Source: Lamprobacter sp964516305
Lineage (GTDB): Bacteria; Pseudomonadota; Gammaproteobacteria; Chromatiales; Chromatiaceae
Reading direction: 5' to 3'
NCBI GenBank assembly: GCA_964516305.1
Contig: CAZEZH010000050.1
Location: 1 to 20,161 of the forward strand
DNA: 20,161 nt
A program made the translations under genes and the position numbers. The notes under the pieces are model-generated. The model saw only the letters and a list, made by a program, of their open reading frames with translations. It searched no databases and was not told the DNA's origin. Each line of letters starts with the position of its first letter. Within the stretch, counting starts at the first letter, position 1. Positions 8,395-14,985 of the stretch are shown here, piece by piece.

Positions 8395-9758
8395 GCGCAA
8401 ACCACATCCTGGTCGTTGACGACGAGCCGGACATCCGCGAGACCGTTCGGGATATCCTCGAGGACGAAGGCTACGAGGTCGCCGGTGCCGAGAATGGCGA
8501 AGCCGCACGGCACGCGCTGCGCGACCGTCGCCCCGACCTGATGCTGCTCGACATCTGGATGCCCGACCTCGACGGCATCACGCTGTTAAAGGAATGGGCC
8601 GAGAATCAGGGCCTGCCCTGCCCAGTGATCATGATGTCAGGCCACGGCAACGTTGAGACTGCGGTCGAGGCGACCCGACTCGGAGCCTATGACTTCCTCG
8701 AGAAGCCACTCTCGATGGCAAAGCTACTGCTAACCGTCGAGCGCGCGCTCGAGGCCGACAAGCTGGTGCGCGAGAATGTTGGCCTGCGTCGCCGCCCGGC
8801 GCTGGTGCTCGAGCCGGCTGGCCGCTCGGCGGCGATGCAGCGACTGCGTGAGCAGGTCAAGCGCATCGCCCAGCACGACACCTGGGTGCTGATCACGGGC
8901 GAGGCCGGCACTGGCCGCGAGACCTTCGCGCACTATCTCCACACCCAAAGCGCCCGCAAGGAGCGCCCGTTCATCGACCTCGGGGTCTCGGCGATCGCGC
9001 GCGGCAATGCCGCTCGGGAGCTGTTCGGCAGCGAGGAGAATCATCAGGTGCACTACGGCAGTCTGGAACAGGCGGCGGGCGGCACCCTACTCCTCGATGA
9101 GGTCGCCGACATGGACCTGGAGGCCCAGGGTCAGCTGCTCGGTGCGTTGGATACGGGGTCGTTCCTCCGCGTCGGCGGCAGCGAGCCCGTGTCCATCGAT
9201 GTGCGCATCGTTGCCGCGACCCAGCGCGACCTGAAAGAGGAGGTGCGCGCCGGCAACTTTCGCGAAGACCTGTTCTACCATCTAAACGTCGTGCCCCTGC
9301 ATATCCCGCCTTTACGCGAGCATGCGGAAGACATCCCGGACCTGCTGAACTACTACGTCGATTACTTCGCAACCCATGAGAAGCTGCCCTACCGACGCTT
9401 CAGCGTTGGCGCGCAGAACTTCCTGCGCAACTACGGCTGGCCCGGTAATGTGCGCGAGTTGAAGAATCTCGTGCAGCGCGTCCTGATCCTCGGCGCAGGC
9501 GACGAGATTACCCAGAACGAGATCGAGACCGCACTCGGCTCCAGCCCGCCCGTGCCCAGTCAACCGCTCGAAGGCCTGGTCTCGTTCGATCAGCCGCTGC
9601 GCCAGGCACGTGAGCAGTTCGAGAAGGCCTACCTTGAATATCAGCTAGGCAAGCATGCCGGCAACGTCAGCAAGATGGCGAAGGAGGCCGGCATGGAGCG
9701 CACCCATCTCTACCGCAAGCTGCGCTCGCTCGGCATCGAGATCAAGGAGCGGCGATGA
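8391..9758 (+). CDS. ntrX: NtrX-type response regulator with degenerate AAA+ domain
   Basis: A 455-residue regulator: receiver domain (residues 3-120; acidic pocket Asp10/Asp11, phospho-acceptor Asp54, FLEKPL), a sigma-54-activator-like AAA+ domain (about 140-380) and a Fis-type helix-turn-helix at the C terminus (HAGNVSKMAKEAGMERTHLY). The AAA+ part departs from a working activator. Walker A reads GEAGTGRE, with Arg176 for Lys. After ELFG (210-213) there is no GAFTGA loop and the segment is about five residues short. The second arginine of the RxDLxxRL arginine-finger motif is His297 (FREDLFYHL), and sensor I is AATQ. Walker B LLLDE (Asp236) and WPGNVREL (350-357) are kept. It probably binds DNA without driving sigma-54. 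It overlaps ntrY by ATGA; AGGA lies five bases before its ATG. Confidence 0.92.
   Translation: MSANHILVVDDEPDIRETVRDILEDEGYEVAGAENGEAARHALRDRRPDLMLLDIWMPDLDGITLLKEWAENQGLPCPVIMMSGHGNVETAVEATRLGAYDFLEKPLSMAKLLLTVERALEADKLVRENVGLRRRPALVLEPAGRSAAMQRLREQVKRIAQHDTWVLITGEAGTGRETFAHYLHTQSARKERPFIDLGVSAIARGNAARELFGSEENHQVHYGSLEQAAGGTLLLDEVADMDLEAQGQLLGALDTGSFLRVGGSEPVSIDVRIVAATQRDLKEEVRAGNFREDLFYHLNVVPLHIPPLREHAEDIPDLLNYYVDYFATHEKLPYRRFSVGAQNFLRNYGWPGNVRELKNLVQRVLILGAGDEITQNEIETALGSSPPVPSQPLEGLVSFDQPLRQAREQFEKAYLEYQLGKHAGNVSKMAKEAGMERTHLYRKLRSLGIEIKERR
9744..9749 (+). promoter_or_regulatory. Strong ribosome binding site inside the ntrX 3' end
   Basis: AAGGAG ends five bases before the ATG at 9755, which overlaps the ntrX stop codon. 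Although it also encodes Lys-Glu of NtrX, its strength and spacing are what a translated frame would have, and it is the main support for the small ORF 9755-9868. Confidence 0.55.
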
Positions 9759-9868
9759 GCCAAGTCGCTCCAAACAGTGCCGATCGTTTTCCGCGAGCGG
9801 CCAACCTTGATCGGGCATCGCTCGCCCAGAAGATGAAGCGCGTATTGCACGCTAACCCGTCACTATGA
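9755..9868 (+). CDS. Small ORF of 37 residues bridging ntrX and trkA
   Basis: This frame fills the only gap between ntrX and trkA. Its ATG overlaps the ntrX stop (ATGA at 9755-9758) and its TGA overlaps the trkA start (ATGA at 9865-9868). AAGGAG lies five bases upstream, whereas trkA has no recognisable ribosome binding site of its own, so trkA translation may depend on this frame. The peptide (MSQVAPNSADRFPRAANLD..., then a basic KMKRVLHA segment) has no membrane segment, no cysteine and no motif I recognise. The double exact overlap and the strong ribosome binding site argue for translation; whether the peptide itself has a function cannot be told here. Confidence 0.55.
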   Translation: MSQVAPNSADRFPRAANLDRASLAQKMKRVLHANPSL

Positions 9869-11241
9869 AGATCATCATCCTCGGCGCTGGCCAGGTGGGC
9901 ACCTCGGTGGCGGCCAACCTGGTCAACGAGGCGAACGACATCACCGTCGTCGACACCAGCGCACAACGCCTGCGCGAATTGGCCGATCGCTTCGATCTGC
10001 GCACGCTACAAGGCCATGGCGCCCAGCCGGACGTGCTGTTACGCGCGGGCGGCGAGGATGCCGAGATGATCATCGCGGTGACCAACAGCGACGAGACCAA
10101 CATGGTCGCCTGCCAGGTCGCTTACACACTGTTCCATACGCCGACCAAGATCGCCCGGGTACGCGCTCAGGGGTTCCTGGATCAGCATCAAGCGTTGTTC
10201 GGTGGCAACGCCTTCAATATTGACGTCACGATCAGCCCAGAGCAGCTGGTGACCGACTACATCCTGCGACTGATCCAAACCCCTGGGGCACTCCAAGTCA
10301 CTGATTTCGCAAATGGCCGGGTGCTACTAGTCGCAGTGCGCGCCTATTACGGCGGTCCGTTGGTTGGGCATGAGTTGCGCGCGCTCTACGACCACATGCC
10401 ACATATCGATGCGCGGGTCGCAGCCATTTACCGCCAGGATCGGGCGATTCAGCCCGAGGGCGACACCGTCATCGAGGCCGATGACGAGGTCTTCTTCGTC
10501 GCCGCGCCTAAGCATATTCGCTCGGTGATGGGCGAGCTGCGGCGACTCGATAAGCCCTATAAGCGGCTGATCTTCGCCGGTGGCGGCAACATTGGCACCC
10601 GCCTCGCTCGAGTCACCGAGAGGGACTATCGGGTCAAGGTGATCGAGAGCAATCTCGAGCGCTGCAAGCAGATCGCCGAGTCGCTCGAGCGCACCATCGT
10701 GTTGCATGGCGATGCTGCAGATGAGGAGCTTTTACTGGAAGAAAACATTGAGGACACCGATGTCTTCTGCGCGGTCACTGATGACGACGAGGCCAACATC
10801 CTCTCGGCCATGCTCGCCAAACGCCTCGGCGCGCGCAAGGCGATGGCATTGATCAACCGCGCCGCCTATGTGGATCTGGTGCAGAGTGGCCCGATCGACG
10901 TCGCCATCTCACCACAACAGGCGACCATCGGCACCCTGCTCAAACATGTGCGCCGCGGCGATGTGGTGATGGTGCATTCGCTGCGCCGAGGTGCTGCCGA
11001 GGCCATCGAGGCCATCGCCCATGGTGACAAGAGTTCATCAAAGGTGGTCGGGCGGGCGATCGAGGCGGTCAATCTACCCAAGGGCGCTAGCATCGGCGCC
11101 ATCGTCCGTGGTGATCGAGTGTTGATTGCCCATCACGACACCGTGATCGAATCCGAGGACCATGTGATCCTCTTCCTGCAGGACCGCTTGCGGGTGCCCG
11201 AGGTCGAAAAGTTGTTCCAGGTCGGCGTCACCTTTTTCTAG
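9865..11241 (+). CDS. trkA: Trk potassium uptake regulatory subunit TrkA
   Basis: A peripheral cytoplasmic protein that binds NAD(H)/ATP and gates the TrkH potassium channel-like subunit. The 458 residues equal the length of E. coli TrkA and show its duplicated layout: a first RCK_N Rossmann domain (MKIIILGAGQVGTSVAANL, 1 to about 120), TrkA_C (about 140-225), a second RCK_N starting at Lys233 (KRLIFAGGGNIGTRLAR) and a second TrkA_C to the end. Both nucleotide-binding glycine motifs are intact. The start has no clear ribosome binding site and overlaps the stop of the preceding small ORF by ATGA, suggesting coupling. Two trkH genes follow directly, so this operon encodes a full Trk system. Confidence 0.98.
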   Translation: MKIIILGAGQVGTSVAANLVNEANDITVVDTSAQRLRELADRFDLRTLQGHGAQPDVLLRAGGEDAEMIIAVTNSDETNMVACQVAYTLFHTPTKIARVRAQGFLDQHQALFGGNAFNIDVTISPEQLVTDYILRLIQTPGALQVTDFANGRVLLVAVRAYYGGPLVGHELRALYDHMPHIDARVAAIYRQDRAIQPEGDTVIEADDEVFFVAAPKHIRSVMGELRRLDKPYKRLIFAGGGNIGTRLARVTERDYRVKVIESNLERCKQIAESLERTIVLHGDAADEELLLEENIEDTDVFCAVTDDDEANILSAMLAKRLGARKAMALINRAAYVDLVQSGPIDVAISPQQATIGTLLKHVRRGDVVMVHSLRRGAAEAIEAIAHGDKSSSKVVGRAIEAVNLPKGASIGAIVRGDRVLIAHHDTVIESEDHVILFLQDRLRVPEVEKLFQVGVTFF

Positions 11242-11296
11242 CAGCACGCACAGAGCGCTCCATGCTCGAACCGCACTGCCGTTGATTCACGGTTCT

Positions 11297-11302
11297 AGGA
11301 GG
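11297..11302 (+). promoter_or_regulatory. Ribosome binding site of the first trkH
   Basis: AGGAGG lies ten bases before the ATG at 11313, a little farther than ideal. It supports independent initiation at this gene, unlike the coupled genes upstream. Confidence 0.6.
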
Positions 11303-11312
11303 CGATCCCCGC

Positions 11313-12758
11313 ATGCACTGGCGAGCCATCGTTCGCTTGTTCGGTATTCTGCTGCTGCTTTACAGTGTCAGTTTCCTACCGTCCATCCTGGTTTCCCTCT
11401 GGTACGCCGACCAACAGTGGCCGGCGTTTGTACTGTCGTTGTTGCTAACCGCTGGGGCAGGCCTCGTCCTCTGGCTGCCGAACCTACGCGAGCGCGAGCA
11501 ACTCTCAGTGCGCGATGGTTTTCTGATCGTCACCCTCTTCTGGGCGGTGCTCGGCATGCTTGGCGCCTTGCCGTTCATGATCGGCCTGGATTGGGACATC
11601 ACCGATGCGGTGTTCGAATCCATCTCCGGGTTCACGACCACCGGGGCCACGGTCATCGAGCAGATCGACGTGCTGCCGATGTCGATCCTCTACCATCGCC
11701 AGCAGATTCAATGGCTCGGCGGCATGGGCGTGATCGTGCTTGCGGTGGCAATTCTGCCGCTGCTCGGTGTCGGCGGCATGCAGCTCTATCGGGCCGAGAC
11801 CTCCGGCGTCGCCAAGCACGAGAAGCCGACCCCCCGCATCGCCGAGACCGCGCGCGTGCTATGGACCCTCTACTTCGCCCTCACCGCGGCCTGCGCACTG
11901 AGCTACTGGCTGGCCGGGATGAGCAGCTTTGATGCCGTCGGCCATGCCTTCACCACGGTGGCGACCGGCGGCTTTTCGACCCATGATGCGAGCCTCGCCT
12001 ATTTCGACAGCGTCACCATCGAGCTGATCGCGATCGTCTTCATGGTCGCCGGCGGAGTCAACTTTGCCGTCCACTTCCTGGCTTGGCACAAACGCGATCT
12101 CGGTGCCTATCTGAGAGACACCGAGGTCTTGGCCTACCTCCTGATCTTCCTCGGTGGTGCACTGCTGATCAGCATCAGTCTGTTCATGACCACGGCCTAT
12201 GCGACGCTCTGGGAGGCATTGCGCTATGGCGCCTTTCAGGTCGCCTCAATCCTCACCAGCACCGGCTTCGGCACCGCCACCTTCGGCCTCTGGCCGCTGC
12301 ATATCCCGCTGCTCTTGGTGGTGCTGTCCTTCACCGGTGGCTGCGGTGGCTCGACCGCCGGCGGCATCAAGGTGTTGCGTGTGCTGATCCTGGCCAAGCT
12401 CGGCATTCGCCAGCTCAAACAGCTGGCCCATCCGCATGCGCTGATCAACGTCAAGGTCGGCAATCGCCCAATCATGGAAGACGTTCTGTTTTCGATCTGG
12501 GGCTTCTATGTGCTCTATGTGGCGGTCTGCCTGGCGCTGACCATCGCCATGATGGCCGCCGGGCTGGACCTGGAATCGGCCTTCGGCGCCGTGGTCGCAA
12601 CGGTTAATCTGCTCGGCCCTGGACTCGGCGAGGTGGCCTCCTCGTTCGCAAGTGTCGACGCGGTCGTTAAATGGCTTGGCGTATTCGGTATGCTTGCAGG
12701 ACGGCTGGAGATCTTCACCCTCCTGATCCTGTTTCTTCCGGCTTACTGGCGCCATTGA
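11313..12758 (+). CDS. trkH: TrkH family potassium-translocating subunit, copy 1
   Basis: An integral membrane protein of 481 residues that conducts K+ together with TrkA. The four P-loop filter regions of the TrkH/KtrB superfamily are visible: SGFTTTGATVI, VATGGFSTHDAS, TSTGFGTATF and NLLGPGLGEV. The intramembrane gating loop (FTGGCGGSTAGGIKVLR) follows the third. Hydrophobic segments fill nearly the whole length. Compared with the next gene, the third loop differs (TGFGTATF against TGFTTDAF), which could alter ion preference or affinity. It lies 71 bases after trkA and 54 bases before the second copy. The assignment to TrkH is firm; which copy corresponds to E. coli TrkH or TrkG cannot be said. 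Confidence 0.95.
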   Translation: MHWRAIVRLFGILLLLYSVSFLPSILVSLWYADQQWPAFVLSLLLTAGAGLVLWLPNLREREQLSVRDGFLIVTLFWAVLGMLGALPFMIGLDWDITDAVFESISGFTTTGATVIEQIDVLPMSILYHRQQIQWLGGMGVIVLAVAILPLLGVGGMQLYRAETSGVAKHEKPTPRIAETARVLWTLYFALTAACALSYWLAGMSSFDAVGHAFTTVATGGFSTHDASLAYFDSVTIELIAIVFMVAGGVNFAVHFLAWHKRDLGAYLRDTEVLAYLLIFLGGALLISISLFMTTAYATLWEALRYGAFQVASILTSTGFGTATFGLWPLHIPLLLVVLSFTGGCGGSTAGGIKVLRVLILAKLGIRQLKQLAHPHALINVKVGNRPIMEDVLFSIWGFYVLYVAVCLALTIAMMAAGLDLESAFGAVVATVNLLGPGLGEVASSFASVDAVVKWLGVFGMLAGRLEIFTLLILFLPAYWRH

Positions 12759-12812
12759 GACTGGCCTTCTCGGCGGTGACTTGGGGATGACCTTGCCTAG
12801 ACCCGATCGCTC

Positions 12813-14270
12813 ATGCTGAAACGTCTACTCACGGTGCAGAAGGTACTCGGGCTGCTGCTGGTCCTATTCAGCTTGTCCATGCTACCGCCAGCGATCGTCG
12901 CGCTGATCTACCGTGACGGCGCCTTACTGCCCTTCCTCTATGCCTTCGCGCTGATCCTCGGCATTGGCGTGCTGAACTGGCTGATCGCAATCCACGCCAG
13001 TCACGAGCTGCGGGTGAGGGATGGATTCTTGGTGGTGGTGGTGTTCTGGGTGGTGCTCGGACTCTCAGGCGCGATCCCGTTCTGGCTCTCGCCGGAGCCC
13101 GACCTGTCGCTCACCAACTCGGTATTCGAGTCGATCTCCGGGCTGACGACAACGGGAGCGACAGTGATCTTGGGCATCGATGACCTGCCTCACTCGATGC
13201 TCTGGTATCGCCAACAGCTGCAATGGCTCGGCGGCATGGGGATCATCGTTCTCGCCGTCGCAGTGCTGCCGATGCTGGGAATCGGCGGCATGCAGCTGTA
13301 CCGGGCCGAGATGCCTGGGCCGATGAAGGAGACCAAGCTCACGCCCCGCATCACCGAAACGGCGAAGGCACTCTGGTACATCTACCTGGGGCTCACGATC
13401 GCCTGCGCGCTTGCCTACTGGATGGCCGGCATGGACGGTTTCGACGCCATCGGCCACGCCTTCTCGACCGTGGCGATCGGCGGCTTCTCGACCCATGACG
13501 AAAGCATGGGCTATTTCGATAACACCTTGATCGAGATGATCGCGGTGGTCTTCATGCTGCTCGCTGGGATGAACTTCGCGCTGCACTTCGTCGCCCTTCG
13601 GCGCCGCTCGTTGCTCGCCTACGGCCACGACAGCGAGCTGCGGTTCTATCTGTTCTTGATGATCGTGGTGACTACCATCGTCACCGTTGCACTGTTCTAT
13701 ACCAACACCTACATCGACTGGGAAGACTCCTTCACCCATGCCCTGTTTCAGACCGTGTCGATCGGCACCACGACCGGTTTCACCACCGATGCCTTCTACT
13801 ATTGGCCGCCGTTCATCGAGATCCTGCTGATCTTTCTTGCCTTCGTCGGCGGCTGCGCCGGCTCCACCGGTGGCGGCATCAAGGTTATTCGGTTCCTGTT
13901 GCTGATCAAGCAGGGGCTGCGCGAGATCGGTCGCCTGATCCATCCGAACGCGCAGATGCCGGTGCGGGTCGGCGGCAAGGTCATCAACCATCGGGTAGTG
14001 GATGCCGTCTGGGGGTTCTTTTCGCTCTATGTCGCGACCTTCACAATCATGTACCTTGCATTGGCTGCGACCGGGCTCGATCTGCTAACCGCGTTTTCCG
14101 CCGTGGCCGCCTGCATGAATAACCTAGGCCCCGGGCTCGGCACCGTTGGCGCCCACTATAACGATATGCACGACACCGGGATCTGGATACTCTGTGTAGC
14201 GATGCTGCTCGGTCGCCTGGAGATCTTTACCCTGCTCGTGCTCTTCAGCCCAGCCTTCTGGCGCCGCTGA
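12813..14270 (+). CDS. trkH: TrkH family potassium-translocating subunit, copy 2
   Basis: A 485-residue membrane protein clearly paralogous to the preceding gene along its whole length (shared blocks such as YRQQLQWLGGMG, GVGGMQLYRAE-like, GGFSTHD and GRLEIFTLL). Filter regions read SGLTTTGATVI, VAIGGFSTHDES, TTTGFTTDAF and NLGPGLGTV, and the gating loop reads FVGGCAGSTGGGIKVIR; these are closer to the usual TrkH consensus than those of copy 1. The ATG at 12813 gives the typical MLKRLLTVQKVLG start; no strong ribosome binding site precedes it. It is probably the last gene of the operon. Tandem copies beside one trkA imply either alternative or mixed TrkH assemblies sharing TrkA. Confidence 0.95.
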   Translation: MLKRLLTVQKVLGLLLVLFSLSMLPPAIVALIYRDGALLPFLYAFALILGIGVLNWLIAIHASHELRVRDGFLVVVVFWVVLGLSGAIPFWLSPEPDLSLTNSVFESISGLTTTGATVILGIDDLPHSMLWYRQQLQWLGGMGIIVLAVAVLPMLGIGGMQLYRAEMPGPMKETKLTPRITETAKALWYIYLGLTIACALAYWMAGMDGFDAIGHAFSTVAIGGFSTHDESMGYFDNTLIEMIAVVFMLLAGMNFALHFVALRRRSLLAYGHDSELRFYLFLMIVVTTIVTVALFYTNTYIDWEDSFTHALFQTVSIGTTTGFTTDAFYYWPPFIEILLIFLAFVGGCAGSTGGGIKVIRFLLLIKQGLREIGRLIHPNAQMPVRVGGKVINHRVVDAVWGFFSLYVATFTIMYLALAATGLDLLTAFSAVAACMNNLGPGLGTVGAHYNDMHDTGIWILCVAMLLGRLEIFTLLVLFSPAFWRR

Positions 14271-14328
14271 GGCTAACCACTGAAACAGCGACTTAGCGAG
14301 AATGCGAAGGTCGCCGACCAGGTGAAGC

Positions 14329-14383
14329 AGGGATTGGTTGTAGTGGCTTAATGTCTCCGCGCTTATCTGCGTCATCTGCGGTT
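14329..14383 (+). repeat. 55-bp direct repeat, left copy
   Basis: AGGGATT, seven variable bases, then a 41-base core running from GTGGCTTAATGTCTC to CATCTGCGGTT. The core matches the copy at 14845-14885 at 40 of 41 positions (C or T at 14358). It holds a 9-bp tandem unit twice (TTATCTGCG, TCATCTGCG). Non-coding, between the second trkH and the TPR gene. Strand is assigned only by orientation of the read sequence; both copies point the same way. Confidence 0.9.
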
Positions 14384-14417
14384 TATAGGTTCAACGGCCG
14401 TTTCGAGGATAACGACT

Positions 14418-14457
14418 TGGATGAGGCTGGATCGAGGCCCAACCTTTGATCCATCCA
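14418..14457 (+). other. Imperfect inverted repeat in the TPR gene leader
   Basis: TGGATG (14418-14423) and GATC (14430-14433) can pair with GATCCATCCA (14448-14457), giving a ten-pair stem with a six-base bulge and a 14-base loop. It lies 35 bases before the TPR gene start. It may be a leader hairpin or operator; no T run follows, so it is not a typical terminator. Evidence is visual only. Confidence 0.3.
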
Positions 14458-14491
14458 CAGACTCCCGCTATGACCAACAGGGAACCAACCT

Positions 14492-14827
14492 ATGAGCATC
14501 ATCGATAACCTCGAGGCGATGCGCGCAAGGGGCCAAGATTCGGCCCTATTGCGCTATAGCCTCGGCAACGAATATCTGAAGCAAGAACAGCTCGATCAGG
14601 CGATCGACCATCTCGCAGAAGCAGTCCATCAAGACCCGGATTATTCGGCAGCTTGGAAGCTGTACGGCAAGGCCCTCGCCCAGGCCAGCCGCCATACCGA
14701 GGCACTCGAGGCACTGAACCGCGGCATCAAGGTCGCCGAGACAAAAGGCGATGCTCAAGCAGCGAAGGAGATGCAGGTCTTCCTCAAGCGCGCCCAGAAA
14801 GCCCTTGATCTTGCAAACCACAGATGA
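14492..14827 (+). CDS. Small TPR-repeat protein
   Basis: A 111-residue soluble protein with two to three tetratricopeptide repeats: about residues 19-52 (LLRYSLGNEYLKQEQLDQAI) and 53-86 (AAWKLYGKALAQASRHTEAL), then a basic helical tail (EMQVFLKRAQKALDL). There is no signal peptide or membrane segment. TPRs mediate protein contacts, but the partner is unknown. The start ATG has only a weak upstream GGGA. It stands alone between the K+ uptake genes and the convergent xseA, and is bracketed by two direct repeats (14329-14383 and 14831-14885), the second beginning four bases after its stop. A 12-codon frame from 14470 overlaps its start and is probably meaningless. Confidence 0.85.
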   Translation: MSIIDNLEAMRARGQDSALLRYSLGNEYLKQEQLDQAIDHLAEAVHQDPDYSAAWKLYGKALAQASRHTEALEALNRGIKVAETKGDAQAAKEMQVFLKRAQKALDLANHR

Positions 14828-14830
14828 CGT

Positions 14831-14885
14831 AGGGATTAGCCATCGTGGCTTAATGTCTCTGCGCTTATCTGCGTCATCTGCGGTT
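14831..14885 (+). repeat. 55-bp direct repeat, right copy
   Basis: Same orientation and layout as the copy at 14329-14383, with the seven-base variable part mostly different (AGCCATC against GGTTGTA) and a T at 14860 where the left copy has C. It begins four bases after the TPR gene stop. The rest of the gap to xseA (14886-14985) holds no gene that I can support. Confidence 0.9.
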
Positions 14886-14985
14886 GAAATCGGGCGAGGC
14901 GGCGTGGTATCGCCGGCGCTAAGGCTGTTGAGAACAGATCTGGGCGGGCTGCAAGCGCTAGAAAACGGCACGGGATGAGCCCGCT

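Noticed and set aside
11268..11295. Inverted repeat GAACCG/CGGTTC between trkA and the first trkH as a terminator or switch
   Set aside because: Only six pairs with a 16-base loop, no T run, and the ribosome binding site lies outside the stem.
12787..12819. 10-codon frame between the two trkH genes, overlapping the second start
   Set aside because: It does not overlap the first trkH stop, has no good ribosome binding site and is very short, so it lacks the support that the frames at 3240 and 9755 have.
13065..13991. A 308-codon open frame on the minus strand opposite the second trkH
   Set aside because: Its composition (His, Gln, Asp, Gly-rich without motifs) is that of an antisense shadow of a GC-rich membrane protein gene, and trkH on the other strand is unquestionable.
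14329..14885. The paired 55-bp repeats as a minimal CRISPR array or IS terminal repeats
   Set aside because: The spacing of about 450 bases contains a gene, there are no cas genes, the copies are direct rather than inverted, and no transposase is present.
14751..14978. 75-codon plus-strand frame running through the right repeat
   Set aside because: It starts inside the TPR gene in another frame, spans the repeat and shows no motif or ribosome binding site.
14944..14984. Inverted repeat GCGGGCT/AGCCCGC as a terminator between the TPR gene and xseA
   Set aside because: Seven pairs around a 27-base loop and no T run on either strand; not convincing as an intrinsic terminator.
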